DNA of 64,000 nucleotides, taken from contig NZ_JAKUCN010000003.1 in NCBI RefSeq assembly GCF_022808595.1, positions 124,001 to 188,000 on the forward strand. The letters run 5' to 3'. Below the pieces are notes generated by a model. It was given only the letters and a program-made list of their open reading frames with translations. It made no database searches and was not told the DNA's origin. The position numbers and the translations under genes are program-made. Every line of letters begins with the position of its first letter. The first letter of the stretch is position 1. Positions 44,547 to 52,507 of the stretch are shown here, in pieces. Source of the DNA: Microvirga solisilvae. GTDB taxonomy: Bacteria; Pseudomonadota; Alphaproteobacteria; Rhizobiales; Beijerinckiaceae.

Positions 44547-45596
44547 ATGGACAGGGCGCCCGCTCTCCAGTCCAGCCGAACGCTCCGCATCCTCCTTCTG
44601 GAGGACAGCGCGCTCGATGCCGAGCTGGTGACGGAGACCCTGTCGGCGGCAGGATTGCGGGCCGATATAGAGCGGGTCGACCTGGAGCAGGACTTTTCCC
44701 AAGCACTGGGCAGCGGCACGTGGGACCTCGTGCTCGCCGATTACCTCCTTCCAGGCTTCGATGGCTTGAATGCTTTGAAGCTGGTGCGCGAGCGCCGCCC
44801 GGAATTACCCTTCGTCTTTGTGTCCGGAGCGCTCGGCGAGGAGGTCGCCGTCGAAGCGCTTAAGCGCGGCGCGACGGATTACGTGATCAAGGACAAGCTG
44901 AATCGGCTGCCCGCGACGGTGCTGCGCGCCTTGGCCGAGGCCGGCGAGCGCACCGAGAAGCGCCAAGCCCAGGATGCGCTGCAGAAACTCCTCGACGAGC
45001 GGACAGCGCTTCTGCATGAACTCGATCATCGGGTGAAAAATAATCTGCAGCTTCTTCTCTCTCTCACTGGTATCGAAATCCGCCATGCGGAAGACGAGGC
45101 GACCACACGCGTGCTGGAGCGCATGCGCGAGCGCCTCCAGGCTCTCGGCGCGGCGCATCGCGATCTTTATGACGGAAACGGCTCATCCCGGTTCGACGTG
45201 AGCCGCTTTGCCCGCGAACTTTGCGAAGAGTTGGCGGCCGCGCGGCCCGACATGGCAATCATGCCCGAATTCGATGTCGAGGACATCGAGGTCGAGGCGG
45301 CCAAGGCGGCGCCCATGGCGCTGCTGTTCAATGAGCTTATCGTCAATACCCTGACCCATGCCTACAAGGAGCGTCACGGCAAGCTGAAGCTCGGCATGCG
45401 CGTGCGCGACAACCAGCTGCTCTTCCAGATTTCCGACGATGCCTTCAGCCCGCAAGAGAAACGTGCGGCGCAGGAAGGCGCCTCAGGAACGATTCTGAAA
45501 GGTTTGGCGCGACAGCTCGATGCGAGTGTCGAGTGGCCGAGCGATGCACCTGAGGTTCTGGTGCGTGTCCTCATGCCGGTTCATGAAGTCGGCTGA
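44547..45596 (+). CDS. Receiver domain fused to HisKA_2-type histidine kinase
   Basis: 349 residues. N-terminal receiver (about 13-135) with phosphoacceptor D65 in LVLADYLLPGFDG and lysine in YVIKDKLNRLP. A kinase with the H-box LLHELDHRVKNNLQLLLSL (HisKA_2 / HWE-related) and ATP-binding N-box LFNELIVNTLTHAY follows; the C-terminal ATPase domain is short and the G boxes are weak. No transmembrane segment, so soluble. Likely a relay partner taking phosphate from bphP or the last kinase. One base separates it from the next gene (TGACATG). Confidence 0.9.
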   Translation: MDRAPALQSSRTLRILLLEDSALDAELVTETLSAAGLRADIERVDLEQDFSQALGSGTWDLVLADYLLPGFDGLNALKLVRERRPELPFVFVSGALGEEVAVEALKRGATDYVIKDKLNRLPATVLRALAEAGERTEKRQAQDALQKLLDERTALLHELDHRVKNNLQLLLSLTGIEIRHAEDEATTRVLERMRERLQALGAAHRDLYDGNGSSRFDVSRFARELCEELAAARPDMAIMPEFDVEDIEVEAAKAAPMALLFNELIVNTLTHAYKERHGKLKLGMRVRDNQLLFQISDDAFSPQEKRAAQEGASGTILKGLARQLDASVEWPSDAPEVLVRVLMPVHEVG

Positions 45597-45597
45597 C

Positions 45598-47730
45598 ATG
45601 AGCGGACAGGATCATCTCTCACCTAAAAAACCGATTCTGCCGATCGGCTCTCGCACATCCTTGCGTCAGGTGCTGTGGGGCCTGGTATTCGCATTGACCC
45701 TGCCCGCTGTTTTGATCGCGGCAATCGGCTTCTATTCTGGCTATCGTGCCGAGCGGGAGGGGATGGATCAACGTCTTCAGGAAACCACGCGCGCGCTCAG
45801 CCTCTCTCTCGACCGCGAGATCGAGAAGAGCGAGATGGCTTTACATGTCCTCGCATTATCTCCTTACATCGCCAGCAGCGATTTCGGCGCTTTCCACCAA
45901 CAGGCACGAGAGGTGGGGCTTGCCAGCCCCTCCTGGGTTGCCCTGATCGAGCCGGACGGCAAAATCCGCCTCAACACGCGCGTGCCTTATGGCGAACCCT
46001 TGTCCGACAGCACACGCCGCACCGCTCTGGCGAAGGTGCTGGAAACGCGCAAGGCCCAATTGTCGGATCTTTACATCGGGCCGGCGACGGGTCAGACGTT
46101 GATCACCCTGGACGTACCCGTCATCATCGGTGAGAAAGTCGCCTATATTCTCTCGGCCGCCATTGGCACCGAAGTCTTCCAGCGCCTCATTGCAGACCAG
46201 CGCATCGCCGCGGATTGGAACGCGGCCGTGCTCGACCGCAGCGGCCGCATCGTCGCGCGCTCCCGCTCTCCCGAGCGGTATGTAGGCCAGCTTGCAAGTC
46301 CTGTCGTGCGGGATGCGATCAGCACTTCCACGGAAGGCAATATGCAGAGCGTGACGCTCGACAATGTCCCCGTACGCACCTACTTCAGCAAATCGTCGGC
46401 CTATGGCTGGACCTTTGTGCTGAGCGTGCCTGACACGGAGATTTTTGCCTCGCTTCAACGCTCTCTGTTCTGGCTCGTGATCATGGTCGGCTGCATCCTG
46501 ATCGGCGTTGCGCTTGCCGCCATTCTCTCACGCCTCGTCGCCCGCCCTGTCGATCAGCTCGTGGCCGCGGCCCATGCGCTTGGCGCGGGACAGTCGGTGA
46601 CAGGCGCAACAACGCGTGTGCTGGAGTTCGACACGATCCAGAAGGCTGTTGCAGAGGCAGCTTCCGACATCCGCAAGCAGGCACAGGAGCGGGAAGTGGT
46701 GCTTGCCGGCATCGCCGAAAGCGAGGCGCGCTTGCGTCTGGCTTTGAGCGCGGGTGATCTCGGCTCCTGGGAATACACGCCGTCGAAGGGCGAGTTCATC
46801 ACCTCGGTCATGTGCCGCGCCAATTTCGGCCGCAGGCCGGACGAACCGTTTTCTTACGAAGACCTGCTTGCCGCCATTCACCCGGACGATCGCCAGCGAC
46901 AGGCTGAGGCCGTCGCCCGAGCCATCGAGAACCGATCCACGCTTCATGTGGAATATCGCGCGATTTGGCCCGACCACAGCGAGCATTGGATCCGCATCAG
47001 CGGTCGCGTGCGTGGAGGCAAGGACGGTTCTCTCTCGTTGGTCGGTGTTTCTCAAGATATTACGGCGCGACGTTTGGCGGATGAACGCCAGGGGCTTTTG
47101 CTGCACGAGCTCAATCACCGTGTGAAGAACACTCTGGCCACCGTGCAATCGGTCGCCGCCATGACGCGCCGCTCCGCCCAGGATGGGGATCTCCTCGCGT
47201 GGGATGCTTTCCTCGGAAGGTTGCAGGGTCTCTCGAAGACGCACGATCTTCTCACTGCCACCCAATGGCAGGGCGCATTGCTCGAAGATGTGCTCAAGAA
47301 CGAGCTCGAACCCTATCAGGATGCCATGCGCCAGCGCATCCGTCTGCGTGGTCCCCAGATCAACCTGCAGCCGAGCGCGGTTCTGGCCTTGGGTCTTGCC
47401 ATTCACGAACTGGCCACCAATGCCTCGAAATACGGAAGCCTCACGGTGCCGGAAGGCAAGGTCAATATAATGTGGGCAGTCACACCTTCTCTCAACCCGC
47501 CCATTCTGATCGTGGAATGGGTCGAGAGCGGCGGTCCGAGTGTTTCGCCACCCAAGCGCCAGGGCTTCGGCACGAAACTCATTCAGCGTGGTCTCGCACA
47601 GCAGCTCGGCGGTGAGATCAAGCTCGCTTTCGAGCCTGAAGGCATTCGCTGCGTCATCACCTTCCCGATCAAGAACGTGATGGTGGATGGCGAGGTGGAG
47701 GAAGAGGACAAGAGGCGGGCTGCATCCTGA
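45598..47730 (+). CDS. HWE-family sensor histidine kinase, membrane bound
   Basis: 710 residues from the ATG at 45598. First transmembrane segment (LWGLVFALTLPAVLIAAIGFYSG, about 25-47), double-Cache-like periplasmic sensor (about 50-295; WVALIEPDGKIRLNTR), second transmembrane segment (LFWLVIMVGCILIGVALAAIL), HAMP, a PAS domain (about 385-500; ESEARLRLALSAGDLGSWEY), then the HWE kinase with LLLHELNHRVKNTLATVQSV, IHELATNASKYGSL and the W-x-E of IVEWVESGG. Senses an external or envelope signal. Last gene of the run; followed by 86 bases and the amidase gene. Confidence 0.92.
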   Translation: MSGQDHLSPKKPILPIGSRTSLRQVLWGLVFALTLPAVLIAAIGFYSGYRAEREGMDQRLQETTRALSLSLDREIEKSEMALHVLALSPYIASSDFGAFHQQAREVGLASPSWVALIEPDGKIRLNTRVPYGEPLSDSTRRTALAKVLETRKAQLSDLYIGPATGQTLITLDVPVIIGEKVAYILSAAIGTEVFQRLIADQRIAADWNAAVLDRSGRIVARSRSPERYVGQLASPVVRDAISTSTEGNMQSVTLDNVPVRTYFSKSSAYGWTFVLSVPDTEIFASLQRSLFWLVIMVGCILIGVALAAILSRLVARPVDQLVAAAHALGAGQSVTGATTRVLEFDTIQKAVAEAASDIRKQAQEREVVLAGIAESEARLRLALSAGDLGSWEYTPSKGEFITSVMCRANFGRRPDEPFSYEDLLAAIHPDDRQRQAEAVARAIENRSTLHVEYRAIWPDHSEHWIRISGRVRGGKDGSLSLVGVSQDITARRLADERQGLLLHELNHRVKNTLATVQSVAAMTRRSAQDGDLLAWDAFLGRLQGLSKTHDLLTATQWQGALLEDVLKNELEPYQDAMRQRIRLRGPQINLQPSAVLALGLAIHELATNASKYGSLTVPEGKVNIMWAVTPSLNPPILIVEWVESGGPSVSPPKRQGFGTKLIQRGLAQQLGGEIKLAFEPEGIRCVITFPIKNVMVDGEVEEEDKRRAAS

Positions 47731-47816
47731 AACCCCCATCCCGCGGGATCAGGGCCTTGACACGGCATTCCGGCATCTGATGGTAACAAGGTGTTTTATT
47801 TCATCCGGATGCTTCC

Positions 47817-49109
47817 ATGATGGCAGTGCGAGACAAACTCGAAATGATCCTGGCGCGGCTGGCTGCGCGGGAGGATGACGAGCGGGTTTTCACGAAGCTC
47901 TATCCCGCAGCGGCGCGGGCCGCCGCCGATGCCGCCGACGCGCGTCAGCGCGCAGGCGTGTCGTTGGGGCCGCTCGACGGGTCGCTCGTCTCCATCAAAG
48001 ACCTGTTCGACGTGGCCGGCGAACCGACGACGGCTGGCTCCTTCGTGCTGCGTGATGCGCCTCCCGCCGAGCGGGATGCCGCCATCGTGCGCCGTTTGCG
48101 ACAAGCCGGAGCCGTGATCATCGGCAAAACCGGCATGGTGGAGTTCGCTTTCTCGGGGCTCGGTCTCAACCCGCATTACGGTACACCCGGCAATGCGATT
48201 GATCCATTGCGCATTCCAGGAGGTTCTTCCTCCGGCGCGGGTGTCTCGGTGGCGGAGGGTACGTCCGAGATTTCCATCGGCAGCGATACGGGAGGATCAG
48301 TGCGCATTCCCGCCGCGCTCAACGGCGTCGTGGGCTTTAAACCGACCGCGCGGCGCGTGCCGCTGGAAGGTGCCTTTCCTCTATCGCCGAGCCTCGATTC
48401 CATCGGCCCTCTCGCGCGTTCCGTGCAGGATTGCGCCGCCGCCGATGCAATCATGGCGGGCGAGGAGCCTTACTCGCTCGAACCTTGCCCGTTGTCGGGA
48501 TTGCGGATCGGTATTCCGCGCGGGCGCCTCTTTACGCGCACCGAGGCAATGGTGGAGGAGGCCTTCGAGCGCGCCTTGAGCCTCCTTTCTCAGGCGGGCG
48601 CGACCATCGTCGATCACTCCATCGACGATCTTCTGCTCACCATGCGGGAGACCACCGCGGCGGCCTCCATCGCTTCCATCGAAGCGGCGGAGGTTCATGC
48701 GGATTGGCTCGAGAGCCGTGCGGGGGAGATCGATCCGCGTGTTCATTACTGGCTTGCCCGCAGCAGCGCCGTTCCGGCTCATGTTTACCTGCGCATGATG
48801 CGTCATCGTCGCGCTCTCGCGAACGCCATGGATCAGCGTCTCGCCGCCCTCGACGTGGTGGCACTGCCGGCGACAGCGATCACCGCGCCGCTAATGGCGC
48901 CGCTCGAAGCCGACGAGGATCTCTACAACGAGACGGACGCGCTGATCCTGCGCAACACGCAGGTGGCGAACCAGTTCGATCTCACATCCCTGTCGCTGCC
49001 CTTGCCCGGCTGCGAGCGCCCTGTCGGTTTCATGCTGATGGCGCGGCATGGCATGGATCGCCGCCTTCTCAGCATCGCGGCAAGCATGGAGCAGGAATTC
49101 CTGCGCTGA
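47817..49109 (+). CDS. Amidase-signature family amidase
   Basis: 430 residues. The Ser-cisSer-Lys triad of amidase-signature enzymes can be read: lysine K61 in LVSIKDLFDVAGEP, cis-serine in the GGSSSGAG segment (about 136-142), nucleophile S161 in GSDTGGSVRIPAALNGVVG. Hydrolyses an amide of unknown identity; no GatB or GatC gene is nearby, and the region ending in PVGFMLMARHGMDRRLL is unlike the GatA tRNA amidotransferase. Start ATG at 47817 follows CCGGATGCTTCC; the second ATG at 47820 is also possible. Stands alone between the kinase run and the DUF454 gene. Confidence 0.92.
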   Translation: MMAVRDKLEMILARLAAREDDERVFTKLYPAAARAAADAADARQRAGVSLGPLDGSLVSIKDLFDVAGEPTTAGSFVLRDAPPAERDAAIVRRLRQAGAVIIGKTGMVEFAFSGLGLNPHYGTPGNAIDPLRIPGGSSSGAGVSVAEGTSEISIGSDTGGSVRIPAALNGVVGFKPTARRVPLEGAFPLSPSLDSIGPLARSVQDCAAADAIMAGEEPYSLEPCPLSGLRIGIPRGRLFTRTEAMVEEAFERALSLLSQAGATIVDHSIDDLLLTMRETTAAASIASIEAAEVHADWLESRAGEIDPRVHYWLARSSAVPAHVYLRMMRHRRALANAMDQRLAALDVVALPATAITAPLMAPLEADEDLYNETDALILRNTQVANQFDLTSLSLPLPGCERPVGFMLMARHGMDRRLLSIAASMEQEFLR

Positions 49110-49170
49110 CCAGCGGCACGATCCAGGAGAAGGAACGTTCTTCTTCTCTGGATAGGGAACGGAATCGAAA

Positions 49171-49533
49171 GTGATGCGGAGGCTTTATCTTTCCCTCGGC
49201 TATGCAAGCCTTGCGCTCGGCATTTTGGGAATTGTGCTGCCGGTTCTGCCGACAACACCCTTCGTCATCCTGGCCGCCTGGTGCTTCACCCGTTCGAACC
49301 CGGCCCTTGCCGCGTGGCTCTACGATCACCCCCGTTTCGGAACGCTGCTGACCACATGGCGCGACCAGCGCGCTATTTCTCCCCGCACCAAGGTCTACGC
49401 GCTTCTGGTCATGGCGGCGTCCTATGCCGTCGCGGTCTGGCTGTCCTCAAGCCCTTATCTGCCGCTCATTCTGGCTGTGGTCATGGGCAGTGTCGGCCTT
49501 TACATCGCCACCCGCCCGACACCTCGGCCGTAA
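49171..49533 (+). CDS. DUF454 (YbaN-like) membrane protein
   Basis: 120 residues, GTG at 49171 (ATG at 49174 possible). Signature LGYASLALGILGIVLPVLPTTPFVILAAWCFTRSNP, followed by WLYDHPRFG and two further hydrophobic stretches (VYALLVMAASYAVAVWLS, YLPLILAVVMGSVGLYIA). The family is widespread and its role is unknown. About three to four transmembrane segments with a basic C-terminus. Sits 61 bases after the amidase stop. Confidence 0.9.
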   Translation: MMRRLYLSLGYASLALGILGIVLPVLPTTPFVILAAWCFTRSNPALAAWLYDHPRFGTLLTTWRDQRAISPRTKVYALLVMAASYAVAVWLSSSPYLPLILAVVMGSVGLYIATRPTPRP

Positions 49534-49871
49534 GGTCGATGCGATCTTGGACGGCGATTCTGTAAGGACTTTACAGTTTGGGAGATCGAGGTTGCTGGCC
49601 CTTATGATTCCAGTTTGAGGGATCTGCTTTTCCTAGTCTAAACCATAGACTTAAGATGTATCTCCTTTTCGCTTTCAGGCATCAAGAAGCGCGGAGACGC
49701 AGAATTTCCAATGAAATCAAAGGCAAGGCAGATTGCAGAATCTGTCAATAATTTACAGCTTAACACAGCACAGCTTGTAAGGCTTCACACCTGAACCTTA
49801 ACTCGCCTTACCTGCCCTGAACGGGCCCGCTACTTCCTCGTTCAACCTGTTCAAAAACGAGGAATACGAAC
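49534..49871. other. Promoter region of isocitrate lyase
   Basis: 338 bases without a gene. It is AT-richer than the coding flanks and contains the site CTGTAAGGACTTTACAG (49560-49576), an inverted repeat GTCTA-AACCA-TAGAC (49636-49650), and a second pair of half sites TTTACAG (about 49752) and TTGTAAG (about 49775). These share the TGTAA/TTACA element with the ScfR-type operator at 36823. Promoter elements are likely here but no -35/-10 can be named with confidence. Confidence 0.65.
49560..49576. promoter_or_regulatory. TGTAA-N5-TTACA site upstream of aceA
   Basis: CTGTAAGGACTTTACAG, 6-base arms with a 5-base spacer, about 295 bases upstream of the aceA GTG. Resembles the ScfR-type gene's own operator (6-base spacer between TGTAA and TTACA there). 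Candidate regulator-binding site; one base of spacing differs. Confidence 0.45.
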
Positions 49872-51464
49872 GTGGCTTATCAAGATCAGATCACACAGGC
49901 TCAGCGCATCATCGAAACTGCCAAGACCTGGGACGGCATCAATGCCGAGTCCGTGGCGCGCATGCGTTTGCAGAACCGCTTCCAGAGTGGCCTCGACATC
50001 GCGCGCTACACCGCGAAGATCATGCGCGAGGACATGGCGGCCTATGATGCGGATCCTGCCAAGTACACGCAGTCGCTCGGTTGCTGGCACGGCTTCATCG
50101 GCCAGCAGAAGATGATCTCGATCAAGAAACATTTCGGCTCCACCAAGCGCCGTTATCTCTATCTCTCCGGTTGGATGGTGGCCGCGCTTCGCTCCGAATT
50201 CGGTCCGTTGCCCGACCAGTCCATGCACGAGAAGACCAGTGTTCCTGCACTGATCGAGGAACTCTACACCTTCCTGCGCCAGGCGGATGCCCGGGAACTC
50301 GGCATGCTGTTCCGCGATCTTGATGCCACCCGCCAAGACGGCAATCAGGTCAAGGAAAAGGAAATCCTCAACGCCATCGACAATTACCAGACGCACATCG
50401 TTCCGATCATCGCGGATATCGATGCGGGATTCGGCAATGCGGAGGCCACCTACCTGCTCGCCAAGAAGATGATCGAGGCGGGTGCCTGCTGCATCCAGAT
50501 CGAGAACCAGGTGTCGGACGAGAAGCAGTGCGGCCATCAGGACGGCAAGGTCACCGTTCCGCACGAGGACTTCCTCGCCAAGATCCGCGCCGTGCGCTAC
50601 GCCTTCCTCGAGCTCGGCGTCGATGATGGCCTCATCGTGGCGCGCACCGACTCTCTGGGCGCGGGCCTCACCAAGCAGATCGCCATCAGCCGCGAGCCCG
50701 GCGATATCGGCGATCTCTACAACAGCTTCCTCGATTGCGAGGAAATCACGCCCGAGAATTGCGTCAACGGCGATGTGGTGCTCAACCGCAACGGCAAACT
50801 CCTGCGTCCGAAGCGTCTCGCGAGCAACCTGTTCCAGTTCCGTCCCGGCACAGGCGCGGACCGCTGCGTGCTCGACTGCATCACGGCGCTTCAGAACGGC
50901 GCCGATCTTCTCTGGATCGAAACCGAAAAGCCGCATATCGAGCAGATCGCCGGCATGGTCGACCGCGTCCGCGAGGTCTTCCCGAACGCGAAGCTCGTCT
51001 ACAACAACTCGCCGTCCTTCAATTGGACCCTCAACTTCCGCCAGCAGGTCTATGATGCATGGGAGAAAGCAGGAAAGGACGTGTCCTCATATGATCGCGC
51101 GAAACTCATGAGCGTGGACTACGACAGCACGGATCTCGCGCAGGAAGCCGACGAGCGCATCCGCACCTTCCAGGCGGACGGCGCCAAGCGCGCGGGCATC
51201 TTCCACCACCTCATCACCCTGCCGACCTATCACACGGCGGCTCTCTCCACGGACAACCTCGCCAAGGAGTATTTCGGCGAGCAGGGCATGCTGGGCTATG
51301 TCCGCAACGTGCAGCGCCAGGAAATCCGCCAGGGCATCGCCTGCGTGAAGCACCAGAACATGGCCGGATCCGACATCGGCGACGACCACAAGGAATACTT
51401 CTCGGGCGAAGCCGCGCTCAAGGCCGGCGGTGCGCACAACACGATGAATCAGTTCGCGGCTTGA
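49872..51464 (+). CDS. aceA: Isocitrate lyase (long form)
   Basis: 530 residues, GTG start at 49872. Cleaves isocitrate to succinate and glyoxylate, first step of the glyoxylate shunt. The long (~530) class is indicated by length and by the catalytic-loop variant KQCGHQDGKVTVPHEDF (cysteine about residue 219) rather than the KKCGH of short forms. Other motifs: LSGWMVAA, GMLFRDLDATRQDGNQ, IADIDAGFGNAEATYLLAKKMIEAGACCIQIENQ, VARTDSLGAGLT, and LVYNNSPSFNWT. No malate synthase in this window. A promoter region with regulator-like sites precedes it and a double hairpin terminator follows. Confidence 0.97.
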   Translation: MAYQDQITQAQRIIETAKTWDGINAESVARMRLQNRFQSGLDIARYTAKIMREDMAAYDADPAKYTQSLGCWHGFIGQQKMISIKKHFGSTKRRYLYLSGWMVAALRSEFGPLPDQSMHEKTSVPALIEELYTFLRQADARELGMLFRDLDATRQDGNQVKEKEILNAIDNYQTHIVPIIADIDAGFGNAEATYLLAKKMIEAGACCIQIENQVSDEKQCGHQDGKVTVPHEDFLAKIRAVRYAFLELGVDDGLIVARTDSLGAGLTKQIAISREPGDIGDLYNSFLDCEEITPENCVNGDVVLNRNGKLLRPKRLASNLFQFRPGTGADRCVLDCITALQNGADLLWIETEKPHIEQIAGMVDRVREVFPNAKLVYNNSPSFNWTLNFRQQVYDAWEKAGKDVSSYDRAKLMSVDYDSTDLAQEADERIRTFQADGAKRAGIFHHLITLPTYHTAALSTDNLAKEYFGEQGMLGYVRNVQRQEIRQGIACVKHQNMAGSDIGDDHKEYFSGEAALKAGGAHNTMNQFAA

Positions 51465-51471
51465 TAAACGC

Positions 51472-51542
51472 AAGGGCAAGACATTCCTGTCTTGCCCTTC
51501 GATCAAAGAAAAGGCGGGTCGCAGCATTGCGACCCGCCTTTT
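51472..51542. terminator. Double hairpin terminator between aceA and the BKACE gene
   Basis: Two perfect hairpins. First: AAGGGCAAGACA / TGTCTTGCCCTT (51472-51483 / 51488-51499), loop TTCC. Second: AAAAGGCGGGTCGCA / TGCGACCCGCCTTTT (51509-51523 / 51528-51542), 15-base stem, loop GCAT. The second ends in TTTT on the plus strand and, read leftward, AAAA/TTTT too, so it can stop transcription from aceA (rightward) and from the BKACE gene (leftward). Confidence 0.92.
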
Positions 51543-51583
51543 CACTTTGCTGAATGTGTCTCAAGCACTCTCCAGGGTGCAAC

Positions 51584-52507
51584 CTAGTGGCGGGCGGCGC
51601 CTTTCAGCGCGAGCATCTGGCGCACTTCCGCAGGGCTTGCGACCCGCTGGCCGAGTTCCTCGACGATGCGGCGGATCTTGCTCACCTGCTCCGCATTGCT
51701 CGTGGCGAGCTTGCCGCGCTCGATCATGAGATTGTCCTCGAGACCCACCCGCACGTTGCCGCCCAGGATCACGCCCATGGTGCCGAGCGGAAATTGCTGG
51801 CGGCCGGCGGCGAGCACGGAGAACTGGTAGTCATCTCCGAGCAGGCGATCGGCTGTCGCCTTCATGTGCATGAGCTGCTCGGGCGCAGGATCGATTCCGC
51901 CGAGCACCCCAAGGACGAACTGGAGGAAGATGGGGCCCTTGAGCAGGCCGCGCTTGCGGTAGAAGGCCACCGTCTGGATGTGGCCCACATCGTAGCATTC
52001 AAGCTCGAAGCGCACGCCGCGACCTTCGCCGAGATCGGACAGGATCGTCTCGATATCCTTGAAGGTATTCTGGAAGATGATGCCGCGCGTCGCCTCCAGG
52101 AAACCGGGCTCCCAATCGTGGCTCCAGTTGTCGTAACGCTCGGCCATGGGAAAGAGGCCGAAATTCATCGAGCCCATATTGAGCGAGCACATTTCCGGTT
52201 CGAGACGGCGCGCTGGCGCGAGACGCTCGTCGATGCTCATGCGCGAGCTGCCGCCCGTGGAGATGTTGAGCACCGCGTCCGTCTCCTTGGAGATCGTGGA
52301 CAGGATCTCCTCAAACAGATCCGGATCCGCGCTCGGCATGCCCGTCTTCGGATCGCGCGCATGGAGATGGATGATCGCGGCACCCGCCTTGGCCGCATCG
52401 ATCGCCTGACGGGCGATATCCTGCGGCGTGACCGGCAGATGCGGGCTCATGGTCGGAGTATGGATGGAACCCGTGATGGCGCAGGTGATGATGATAGGCT
52501 TGCTCAT
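51584..52507 (-). CDS. Beta-keto acid cleavage enzyme (BKACE, DUF849)
   Basis: 307 residues. BKACEs condense a beta-keto acid with acetyl-CoA, giving acetoacetate and a new acyl-CoA; known members act on 3-keto-5-aminohexanoate or dehydrocarnitine. Zinc-site motif AAIIHLHARDPKTG (HxH, about residues 47-49), NISTGGSSRMSIDERL, then MCSLNMGSMNFG, IFQNTFKDIE, FELECYDVGHI, and NVRVGLEDNL. All are standard. Substrate unknown. Its start overlaps the stop of the class III aminotransferase by 4 bases, so the enzymes likely work in one pathway. Terminated by the hairpin at 51509-51542. Confidence 0.93.
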   Translation of the reverse strand: MSKPIIITCAITGSIHTPTMSPHLPVTPQDIARQAIDAAKAGAAIIHLHARDPKTGMPSADPDLFEEILSTISKETDAVLNISTGGSSRMSIDERLAPARRLEPEMCSLNMGSMNFGLFPMAERYDNWSHDWEPGFLEATRGIIFQNTFKDIETILSDLGEGRGVRFELECYDVGHIQTVAFYRKRGLLKGPIFLQFVLGVLGGIDPAPEQLMHMKATADRLLGDDYQFSVLAAGRQQFPLGTMGVILGGNVRVGLEDNLMIERGKLATSNAEQVSKIRRIVEELGQRVASPAEVRQMLALKGAARH

